Shown: positions 55,166-64,000 of the stretch, in pieces
Layout: every line of letters begins with the position of its first letter
How positions within the stretch are numbered: position 1 is the stretch's first letter
Assembly (NCBI RefSeq): GCF_020541265.1
Contig: NZ_CP045925.1
Coordinates: 1,116,001 to 1,180,000, forward strand
From: Profftia lariciata
GTDB lineage: Bacteria > Pseudomonadota > Gammaproteobacteria > Enterobacterales > Enterobacteriaceae
DNA length: 64,000 bases
Reading direction: 5' to 3'
Made by a program: the position numbers and the translations under genes
The notes under the pieces: generated by a model
Told to the model about the DNA's origin: nothing
Databases searched by the model: none
Seen by the model: the letters and a program-made list of their open reading frames with translations, nothing else

Positions 55166-56545
55166 TTAGGTGCGTTCCTTACTTATTAAGTAAACATAAT
55201 ATAAGTAAATAATAATTAATTTATTATATCTATGTATAATAACTCATATATACAATTTTATAGCTATTTATAGTACTAATATTACATTACTAATTTTTAA
55301 AGAAAACAGTATATAGTTACTTTACTCAATACACAATTTTATCTTTTATAAATCAATAAATATTATGTTGACTATTTGTATCAAAATAATATTTTATATT
55401 CATATAAGTATAACTTTCTATATAGAATTAATATATTTTTTATATGTTTTATTATTTAATTAATAATAAATTAAATATTAATTGTATATGTAAAAATCAT
55501 TAAATGATATATTAACTTTTAGTAAGTTTATAATAAATATACTACATATAAATATAATAATATTTTCTGTAGTTCAAAAAATGTTTCTCATAAGTAATTG
55601 TAAATAAAACAATTATAATCAATATTTATATAAAATCTAAATATTTTAAATATATTACTCCATACAATATATTAAATATATTTTAGTTAATTATTACTAT
55701 TTATATTAGATAATAAAATTCTATTTCAGGTATTCTGTCATTATAATGTTATCAACATATTTAATTAATACTGAAATAAATATATAAATTATTTTTAGTA
55801 TTTTATAATATTTAATATATTAGCTGTATTTTTTCAATAAAATAACAAGATATATTGTTATAGAGTATATTATTTAAATTTAAAAAATTTAAGATCATTA
55901 TAATAAAGATATTATTATTTTTCTAAATTTGATTATCAATATTTAATTAATATTACTTTGTTAATAATTATAAATATTTTTTATCTTAATAAAATATTAT
56001 ATTATTAAGTACTGCAAATAAAGAATTTTTTAAGAAAACATTAAAACCATCAAGAATATTAATATCATTTATATTACAGAAGAAAATACATATTAAGAAA
56101 TATCATAATTATATTAATAATTTATATTACTTTATTAAAATATAACTTAATATTATATATTAAGTTATATTTTTTCTTAAAAAGAATATATTATATCAAA
56201 AAAGAAAAAATTAATAATAACAAATTATAATAATTATTAATAACTTATTATTATTTAGAATAATAAAAAACAAAAAAAGAATTATCTAATATATCAGATG
56301 TATCATAAAAAATAAAATATATAATTTATATGACAAATAATATATTTCTTGTTCTTTCTTAGAGAGATGCATCTATTTTGGATATAAGCAGATAATAAAA
56401 TAGTTAATTAATCATTTCTTTTTAAGTTAGTAAGTACAATATCATTATATGATAGAATATAATATTAACATAATATATTTATACTATATATGAAAATTTA
56501 TATTTTATTAAAAATAATTAGATAAAAATTTTATTAAAAAATGTA
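55166..56545. other. Gap between tusE and trkH
   Basis: About 1.38 kb. E. coli has yigZ upstream of trkH; I looked for its conserved RYYGG and GTGGL motifs at the predicted place and found no acceptable match. A slightly less AT-rich patch lies near 55715-55745. The trkH promoter should lie at the left end. Confidence 0.35.
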
Positions 56546-56878
56546 TTAAATGCAATGTATTGGTTTTGGTAAACCTGCAAGCTTAGTTGCTTGTTGTGCT
56601 GGTCCCTTAGGAAATAAACAATAAAGATAATTACTGTTAATATATTCTATACCATATTTTTTATTCATCTCGCTTATTAATATACGAATAGCTGGTGTAA
56701 TATTAAATTCTAAATAAAAAGTACGTATAAATCTTATTACATTCCAATGTGCTTGACTAAGATTAAGGCATTCTTTTTTAGCTAATAATGGAACTAAATC
56801 TTCACTCCAATCATCAATATTTAATAAATAACCTTGTACATCCGTTGCTATACGACGACCCGTCAATTTTAATATCAT
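56546..56878 (-). CDS. tusE: Sulfur-relay protein TusE (DsrC-like)
   Basis: Passes sulfur from TusBCD to MnmA for 2-thiouridine at the wobble base of tRNA-Glu, -Lys and -Gln. 110 aa (E. coli 109). It has the family stretch LSQAHWNVIRFIRTFYLEFN and the C-terminal LFPKGPAQQATKLAGLPKP ending in HCI, with the sulfur-carrying cysteine next to last. The upstream neighbour yccA is a ghost in its ancestral position. Fits with the intact iscS and tRNA-Glu(UUC) in this window. Confidence 0.95.
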   Translation of the reverse strand: MILKLTGRRIATDVQGYLLNIDDWSEDLVPLLAKKECLNLSQAHWNVIRFIRTFYLEFNITPAIRILISEMNKKYGIEYINSNYLYCLFPKGPAQQATKLAGLPKPIHCI

Positions 56879-56984
56879 AAATAATCTTCTTTGTTAGATA
56901 TAAAAAATATTTTGTTTATCTTTATTATAATAAAAAAATAATAAGATATAATGATTATAATTAATTATTTTATCACATAAATTA

Positions 56985-57634
56985 TATATTACAAAAAATA
57001 ATTTTAATATACCTCATTAATCAAATCAATAATATTGATATATTAATCATACATTACATGTATTAAAAAATATTTTTTTGATAAAAAATTATATTTTATG
57101 ATTTTTATACATAACAATCATCGTATTATTTAATATTGATATGTACTATAATAATAGTATTGTACTATGATTAAATTCATAATACTCAAGAAGTTTTTAA
57201 AATTATAATAATTTTATAAGATAGCTAACAATATTAATATTATCTTAGAAACTCTAATAATATTATATTATTATGATAATATAAAGAAAAGAGTAATAAG
57301 TATACTAATATTATTAAAGTTTTTATAAAAATAACTTTATTATTTACATTGTTTGTATTATACAGTACAGATAATAATACATTATGTTAACTATCTTGAA
57401 ATGTATTGTTTTAAATTAATGTTATTTTAATAATATTTTTGTTAGTTATAATTTTTACTTAATAATAATGCTACATAAATTCTTAATAATAGCAGTATTA
57501 TATAAATATAATGTTATTATGATAATAATAAATATTATTAAGAATATAAAAAACAAATAATAACTTCTTATTAGAATATTAATATTTACACTATAATTAA
57601 TTTTATTTTTAAAAATAGTTAATCTATCTAATAG
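56985..57634 (-). pseudogene. yccA: yccA ghost (FtsH-modulating membrane protein)
   Basis: yccA precedes tusE in E. coli. At about 57574 (minus) att cta ata aga agt tat tat ttg ttt ttt reads in step with VLRNTYFLLS (residues 20-29) for 20 codons without a gap. At 57060 cat gta atg tat gat taa tat atc fits RATVSLYV, then aat att att gat ttg att fits NIFVSL. Tyr25 is within 2 bases of the place predicted from Arg193, and the computed end is about 100 bases from tusE, as in E. coli. Confidence 0.57.
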
Positions 57635-58501
57635 ATTATTATAGATATAAAATATTATATATATTAATTATTTTTAATTTTATGTTAATTTTTACAAAAT
57701 TATTGATAAATCAATAATATATTAAATACTAATGCATTATATTCACTATATGTAATATTCTTATTATTGTTTGATATATATAACAATTATTTATATAATA
57801 ATCATTATATATTACTAAGAGTAATATATTAATTTCTATAACATATAGTTATATTATATTCAATAATATTTTCTTAAAAATTTTATTTATTTAATAATAG
57901 ATTTTTAATACATAAAATATTTTTTTTACATATAGAAAAATAATGCAAAGAAATTCATAATAAAATATTTATTATATTATTAATTATTTAAGCAATGATT
58001 TCTATTAATTTAATTGTAAATTATTTATACTATTAAATAGTATAAATATAGATATGCATAAATTATATAAATAATATAATAATAATATATTAATATTACA
58101 TAATATATTGCAATACTTTTTAAGTAGATATACAACAATATAATTGTATATTTTATTAAGTTTAGTAATGTACTATTTTACTAAACTTAAATAATAGTAA
58201 AATTTTAAAAAATTATTTTTAATATAGAATTAATAAAAATAACATTTAAAGTATTGAATATCATTACTTACATTCAACTAATTATTTTATAAAAATTTAA
58301 AAAATTAATAATAAGAATATAATAATCTTCTAATATAGAATATATTTTAATGTATCATTAAGTATATTATTTTATTAAATAATTTATTGTACAATTTTAA
58401 TTTTTTATAATTAATAACATCATTATATAGAATATAATAATTTATTTAAATATTATTTTATTCTTTTATTAAATCATGAAATTATAATATTAATATTATA
58501 A
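57635..58501. other. Gap between yccA ghost and fabB
   Basis: About 870 bases with no gene or recognisable ghost. Confidence 0.35.
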
Positions 58502-59719
58502 TTAATCATTGCTTAATTTTTTCATTAATAAACTAACATTAGTACCTCCAAAACCAAAACTATTTGACATTACAGTACTCATATTACATAACGTTGTTTT
58601 AGTAAAAATATTCATACCATGCGCCTGTTTGTCAAGCTCTTCAATATTAATACTTGGAGCTATAAAGCCATGCTCTAACATTAGTAATGTATAAATCACT
58701 TCATGGACTCCAGCAGCACCTAAAGCATGACCAGTCATTGCTTTCGTCGCAGAAATTGCTGGAGTATTTGTACCAAAAACTGCACGTATTGCACCTAATT
58801 CTTTTATATCACCTATTGGAGTAGACGTACCATGAACATTTAAATAATCAATTTGGGTATCTATATTTTTCATAGCCATACGCATGCAACGAGCAGCTCC
58901 TTCACCAGAAGGTACGACCATGTCGTAACCATCAGAAGTAGCGCCATAACCAACTATTTCAGCATATATATGTGCACCACGTTTTAAAGCATGCTCTAAT
59001 TCTTCAACAACCACGATTCCGCCTCCTCCTGATATAACGAAACCATCTCTTTTAGTATCATACGTACGTGATGCTTTTTCTGGAGTAGCATTATAATGAG
59101 TAGACAATGCTCCCATTGCATCAAATTCACAAGCAAGCTCCCAGCATAATTCTTCACCACCACCCGCAAAAATAATATCTTGCTTACATAATTGAATAAT
59201 TTCTGCTGCGTTACCAATACAGTGAGCAGAGGTAGCACAGGCAGAACTAATAGAATAATTAACACCACGAATTTTAAACGGAGTTGCTAAACATGCTGAT
59301 ACTCCAGAACCCATTGCCTTTGTAACCATATACGGACCTACACTACGAAGACCACGTGCACGCATACTATTTGCACCAGCAACTTGATTACGTGGAGATC
59401 CACCTCCAGACCCAACTATTAGACCAGTTCTATCATTAGAGATCATATTATATTTTAAAGAAGAGTCTTTAATGGCCTCTTGCATAGAGAGATAAGCATA
59501 AATAGAGGCATCACTCATAAAACGCATGATTTTACGATCAATCATACCAGTAGTGTCTAAAGCAATGTTACCCCATACTTGGCTACGCATACCAATCTCT
59601 TGCAGTTCAGGTGCAAAAATAATACCAGAACGTCCTTTTTTTAAAGAAGATAAAACTTCCTGTGTATTATTTCCAATACTAGAAATAACGCCTAAACCAG
59701 TAATTACTGCACGTTTCAT
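58502..59719 (-). CDS. fabB: Beta-ketoacyl-ACP synthase I
   Basis: Elongating condensing enzyme of fatty acid synthesis; also needed for unsaturated fatty acids in E. coli. 405 aa (E. coli 406). The active cysteine is in SISSACATSAHCIGNA, the two histidines in LNVHGTSTPIGD and AMTGHALGAAGVHE, and the C-terminal glycine loop in SNSFGFGGTNVSLL. ATG at 59719 gives MKRAVITGLGVISSIGNN as in E. coli. Preceded by an AGAGGTA ribosome site. Confidence 0.97.
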   Translation of the reverse strand: MKRAVITGLGVISSIGNNTQEVLSSLKKGRSGIIFAPELQEIGMRSQVWGNIALDTTGMIDRKIMRFMSDASIYAYLSMQEAIKDSSLKYNMISNDRTGLIVGSGGGSPRNQVAGANSMRARGLRSVGPYMVTKAMGSGVSACLATPFKIRGVNYSISSACATSAHCIGNAAEIIQLCKQDIIFAGGGEELCWELACEFDAMGALSTHYNATPEKASRTYDTKRDGFVISGGGGIVVVEELEHALKRGAHIYAEIVGYGATSDGYDMVVPSGEGAARCMRMAMKNIDTQIDYLNVHGTSTPIGDIKELGAIRAVFGTNTPAISATKAMTGHALGAAGVHEVIYTLLMLEHGFIAPSINIEELDKQAHGMNIFTKTTLCNMSTVMSNSFGFGGTNVSLLMKKLSND

Positions 59720-60526
59720 ACCTTACCTCTTATTTACCACACAGATAATTGTTTATTAGAGTTTTGAAACGTACTGTAACGTATACTTATATACTGAGCA
59801 AGCTCGATCAAATTTGCTATAAAAATAAAAAGATATTTTTGCGGTATTTTATTATAACTCATAAAGATTCTTTATATTTGCCAAGTTAATGTATTGTAAT
59901 GCATTTTAGTATATTAAACAAAGATATTTGTATACTAACATTACGAGCATAAAATGTATTAGTGCTAAATGTAATTACTTTTATTTATTAAAGAAAATGT
60001 TTACAATTAAATAAATTAATATTTTTTATTTTAATAAATAAGCAAACACAATTTTAATTATATATATCATTATATGATTTATCTTTATTAAACATTTTTA
60101 AGCAAGAATTGATCTAGTAGTTTTGTGGAAAAAATATTAATAATGACATAAATAAAAAGTGTTCTAAAATACTATTAATCAATAATAATTAATTCATTTA
60201 TCTATTAAGTAATGTCTAAGTATTCCAAATCAACAATTTTTAATAAAATTATTTTTTATAAAATATTTATTGATAGAAATTATTTCAGTACTTTATAATT
60301 AAAGTATATAATAAAACTATAAATATTTTATTATTTTATTTATATAAGAAATTTTATAGAAAATATATACAATATATTTACTTGGTTATACAAAATTCAT
60401 GCATATTAATAAATTAAAATTATAATTATTAATTAATATTTATTATATTTTTAAAACTATTATATTGATTGCCGATAGAAAATACTGGTATATTATAATT
60501 TATATTTTGTATTTAAATAATTATTA
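59720..60526. other. Gap between fabB and rpsT
   Basis: About 800 bases. The first 150 bases upstream of fabB are less AT-rich and include the related blocks ACGTAC and ACGTAT about ten bases apart (59769-59785), which might be part of an old fabB control region. No gene. A divergent mnmC, as in E. coli, could not be supported. Confidence 0.35.
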
Positions 60527-60787
60527 CTACATTTTCTTGATATGCGCTATTAAATTTGCTTTATGTCGTGCGGCTTTATTTTTATGAATTAATCCTTTGC
60601 AGGCATGACGATCTATAATAGGTTGCATGTTATTAAATGCATTTTGTGCAGCAATTTTATCACCAGTGGCAATTGCTTCATATACTTTTTTAAGAAAAGT
60701 GCGTATCATAGAGCGACGACTAACATTATGTTTGCGACGTTTTTCAGATTGTACAGCACGTTTCTTAGCTGAATTAATATTAGCCAA
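60527..60787 (-). CDS. rpsT: Ribosomal protein S20
   Basis: Small-subunit protein binding 16S rRNA. 86 aa (E. coli 87), lysine- and arginine-rich, with the start MANINSAKKRAVQSEKRRKH and the C-terminal NKAARHKANLIAHI. A GGAGAT site precedes the ATG. In many gammaproteobacteria rpsT is divergent from murJ-ribF-ileS; here a murJ ghost lies on its other side, but ribF and ileS are at the far left of the window. Confidence 0.97.
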   Translation of the reverse strand: MANINSAKKRAVQSEKRRKHNVSRRSMIRTFLKKVYEAIATGDKIAAQNAFNNMQPIIDRHACKGLIHKNKAARHKANLIAHIKKM

Positions 60788-61150
60788 AATTAGAAATCTC
60801 CTTTATTTTTATAAAAAAATTAAATAAATATATAGTATATATACTATATTTAATGATATATTATTTGTAATGTTATGTAACAAAATATTACTGATTGTTT
60901 ATATTATTGACAATATAATATCTTATATATATCTATTTGTAAAATAAATCAATAATATTCAATATTATTGATTTATTATTTATAATAATTTTTTTAATAA
61001 ACATTATTGTACAACTAGTTAAAGTTATTTAAATATTATTAATTAGATAGTTAATAAAGATAATAAACAAATTGCTGTTTAATTTTGTCATTATATTGAA
61101 TAAGTAATAAATATTATTTTGTGATTACTTTATAATAATTAAATATTTTA
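60788..61150. other. Divergent space between rpsT and murJ ghost
   Basis: About 360 bases with no gene. It should hold the rpsT promoter. Confidence 0.35.
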
Positions 61151-61151
61151 T

Positions 61152-62640
61152 TATTTATTAATATAGTATGTTTAGGTAATGTTTATATTCTTAGTTTTGA
61201 GTAGACTTTGATATTAAAATAATCATAACCAACCATTAAACATTATTATTTTAAATACATAGAAATATGATAGATATCATGTTAACATAAAATCATGCAG
61301 TAAAATTCTAAAAAATAGTTTCATAACGTTTATAAATTATTTATTCAGATACTTAAGATATCTTTTATTACTATAATAACAAATTACTTGAATATTAAAG
61401 GTCATTATTTATACGTCATTCATTATTAATGATTGATTATGCATTATATAAGATGTTTTTTAAAAATTTAGTTTTATTATATAATACATAAATAAAATCC
61501 TAAATAATAACAAAATTATTACTTTTATATTTTTAAGAAACATATATAATATTTAATTATGCAATAAAATATTTTTTATTATCTTATATAATAAAATTGA
61601 ATTTGTTGATGTCTGAATATTTTTTAATAAAATTTTTAATATACTTATTAGTATGTATATATATTATTTTTAGATAAAAATTAAAGATTATGATAAATAT
61701 TTACATTCACATTATTATGTATCATATATATTTTCTTTAATGATATAGAAATTATTTTTCAAGAAATTTTTTAGTTATCATTATCAATGAATAACTATAA
61801 ATATATTTTAACTGCTTTTCTCTTAAGAAAGAATCTATTTTTTAAATAAACAATTGAGTATTATTACTTAATATTTATTTTTATTTAATAATTTAATAAG
61901 AGTATCATATTATATCATATAAAATTAAAAATCAATAATTTCAAATGATTGCATTATTAACTTCTCTTAAAAACTATTGCGTTCTAATATTTAATTAATT
62001 AATATTATTTTGTAATCTATATTTTATAAACATACTATGTACTAATAAAATATATTTATTTAAAATACATATTAGTATGATAATAGTATATTCTTTGTAC
62101 GTAGAATGTATTGTAATTAATGAATAAAAACTCTAAATATAATATTATAAATATTTTTGATATTTTTATATATTTTGTTTAAAAGGAAATGCACCCAAAT
62201 ACTATTTGGTATTAAAATAATATATTATATCTATGATATAGACCTAAGTAATATATAAAATAATATTTACTCATTAATCTTAAATAAATATCATTTATAG
62301 CATAGATAATGACATCAACAGTGCATATAACTATTTAATTACTAAATAAGATAAAATATAGTAATTTTTCTTAAAATATCTTAATATGCTTAGTTATTGC
62401 TGTAACTACTAATAAGAAAATAAAAGAATTAATGAATGTATATTAAAATAAAATAATATTTATTATATTATATAATTTAATAGATATGAATAACTAAGAT
62501 ATAATCTTATTATCTCATTCATTTCTAATAAATAATTAATTATTATAACATGTTATATGAGTTATATTATTAGTATTAATATAATTTATTATGCAAAATG
62601 CTATTTAATTGATTTTTAATTTTAAGGTACTTAGTGTTTT
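61152..62640 (+). pseudogene. murJ: murJ ghost (lipid II flippase)
   Basis: MurJ flips lipid II for peptidoglycan. At 61200 agt aga ctt tga stands for SRVL (residues 17-20); at 61281 gtt aac ata aaa tca tgc agt for VAFKLPN (residue 43, 3 bases from prediction); at 61936-61968 taa ttt caa for EFP and att gca tta tta act tct ctt for VALGTIL (about residues 281-287, 44 bases short of prediction). Moderate support, strengthened by its place beside rpsT. The right end is extrapolated. Confidence 0.4.
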
Positions 62641-62770
62641 ATATCATAAAAATAATAATAGACAAAAAATATACTATTAATTTTGAATTTTTTGAAAAAG
62701 TTTTTTTATATAAAATTTATTTGAATCTTTAAGAGATTAAGATTTTTCAAAAGAAATTAAAATGTATGAT
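61970..62770. other. Likely right inversion breakpoint region
   Basis: Between the last supportable murJ codons and the hflK 5' ghost on the opposite strand. Contains the extrapolated murJ end and no intact gene. In the inferred ancestor ribF would follow murJ here; instead the sequence switches to hflK on the minus strand. Confidence 0.4.
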
Positions 62771-63381
62771 TATATCATACTATGGTTTATCTCGCATTTC
62801 GAATAAAATTAATTTACTGATATTAAAAGTATTTATAAAAATTAATAGTTTAATATTAAAATAAATTTTAGAAAAAATAGTCTACTAAAATGTAAAAATT
62901 TTTCTAATTTTATAGAATAATGTATATATTTGTTATTATTTACAATAGCATAACATTTAATAGATTAAGTAATACTAATTATTCGTATGACTATCTAAGA
63001 AATAGCTTTATCATGACAAAATTATCAGGAAGATATTTTTTATTTTTAGAAACGATAATACAATACAAATAACTTAATAATGAGCGTATATTCTTTTTTA
63101 TAGTTTCTGTTATTAAAATTTTAATATTTTTATTTGTTATTTAAAATAGTAACATATTATTATTTAATACAATGTATATTATTGTCTTAAAATAAATAAT
63201 AATATGTTATATAAAATACAATAATAATAAATAATTTTTAAAAATATCTTTATTTAAGGTATAGATCAAAAATTAATACTAATCTTTAGTAAGATAATAT
63301 CTTATATATAATAATTATTTATATTATTTTATAAATTTTAATCAATTAGTATTTGATATTGACTATTAATCATTCTTCGTA
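62770..63381 (-). pseudogene. hflK: hflK 5'-part ghost
   Basis: Minus-strand remains of the N-terminal part of HflK. At 63054 cgt ttc taa aaa stands for RFGK (residues 110-113); around 63020-62985 ctg ata att, then tga taa, then ttc tta gat stand for PGL, WK and FID of PGLNWKPTFID; at about 62803 ttc gaa atg cga gat stands for SALRG (residues 190-194). Arg110 is 11 bases from the place predicted from Arg193. The rest of the gene is not here but appears at the left of the window on the plus strand, beside hflC. Confidence 0.55.
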
Positions 63382-64000
63382 CAGTATTTTTATTATAAAA
63401 AATATTTAACTAAATTATAATCTAATTACAATAAAGTAATAATATTATTTAAACATTTAAAGGTAAGGATAGTATAATTTTTGTATAGTTTTTTAAAAAA
63501 ATAATAATATATAAGATATTGCCTAATATAATATCATACAATAATTAAAAATATAACGAAATACATAATATGTATTTATAATAATAAATATTGCTTATTT
63601 AAAACATTATATTTTTAGTGTAATATTAATAATAATAATATATATTATTTAGAAATATATTAATTTTAATACATTAAACATTAAAAATAGTTAATTCTAT
63701 ATAATTATTTTACTAAGTATTTGTTATTTATAGAAATTTTGTAAAATAAAAAATATGTATTGTTATTTTGTATAATATGTAATTGATACATATTATCTAG
63801 AGAATATTTTATTATTAAATAATGATACGAATATACTATATTATTAATTGTATAAAAATAATTTACCATTATTATATTGTTATATTAATTATTTATTAAA
63901 TATAAAATGATATTATAATTAATTATTTATTATGTATATAAATAATAATACATTAGAGCAAATATATAATCATAAATTAATTTATTAATAAATAGTATAT
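63382..64000. other. Right end of window
   Basis: About 620 bases with no open gene. If hflK begins at about 63381, hflX would be expected here on the minus strand; I could not read its C-terminal motifs. Confidence 0.35.

Noticed and set aside
55200..55815. A yigZ ghost upstream of trkH
   Set aside because: The conserved RYYGG and GTGGL motifs were not found at the predicted position.
59760..60120. A possible mnmC ghost divergent from fabB, as in E. coli
   Set aside because: Two candidate motifs (GFGTGLNFL and FISFEKF) could be read, but their separation is off by about 40 bases and the start would overlap fabB.
61771..61795. A second Fur-box-like sequence
   Set aside because: Shares the GATAATGATAA half with the 48.57-kb site but only about 13 of 19 positions match, and it lies inside the murJ ghost.
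1..64000. CRISPR arrays, insertion sequences, prophage or integrase genes
   Set aside because: No spaced direct repeats, transposase motifs or terminal inverted repeats with target duplications were seen; all short repeats look like low-complexity AT sequence.

Overview
This 64-kb window comes from the chromosome of a strongly reduced, very AT-rich gammaproteobacterial endosymbiont. Every intact protein resembles the Enterobacterales (E. coli-like) family member closely in length and order, which suggests an insect symbiont derived from an Enterobacterales ancestor; the genus cannot be named from sequence alone. Only about 39% of the window is intact gene. The remaining roughly 39 kb is AT-rich DNA, and much of it is not featureless: it holds heavily eroded ghosts of genes, many still in their ancestral place, order and approximate length.

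Layout, left to right: ileS (cut by the window edge) and ribF; ghosts of the hflK 3' part and hflC, then purA and an nsrR ghost; prs, ispE, lolB; a hemA ghost, prfA, prmC, a kdsA ghost; cpxR-cpxA ghosts; queC; rsmG and atpI ghosts leading into the intact atpBEFHAGDC operon, then a glmU ghost; tRNA-Ser; pitA; polA, of which only the 5'-nuclease domain is open, followed by its ruined exonuclease and polymerase domains; a comEC ghost; murI; an iscA ghost, iscU, iscS, iscR and trmJ ghosts; an fhuF ghost with a Fur-box-like site, rsmC, a rimI ghost; tRNA-Glu; a hemG ghost and trkH; tusE and a yccA ghost; fabB; rpsT; a murJ ghost; and the 5' part of hflK on the minus strand.

The most striking structural signal is that hflK appears split between the two ends of the window, and the common gammaproteobacterial order rpsT|murJ-ribF-ileS is split at the same two places. 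One inversion of about 60 kb (roughly 3.0 to 62.7 kb) restores both arrangements.

What remains works as a basic set: ATP synthase, translation (ileS, prfA, prmC, rsmC, rpsT, tRNAs), tRNA modification (queC, tusE, iscS), the Fe-S core (iscU, iscS), nucleotide and cofactor supply (purA, prs, ribF), the isoprenoid precursor step ispE, fatty acid synthesis (fabB), lipoprotein insertion (lolB), glutamate racemase (murI), and phosphate and potassium uptake (pitA, trkH). Lost functions include stress regulators (cpxRA, nsrR, iscR), heme synthesis steps (hemA, hemG), envelope precursors (glmU, kdsA, murJ), iron and DNA uptake (fhuF, comEC) and full-length DNA polymerase I. The ghost calls rest on codon-by-codon comparison by eye with remembered E. 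coli proteins, plus spacing; confidences are set accordingly.
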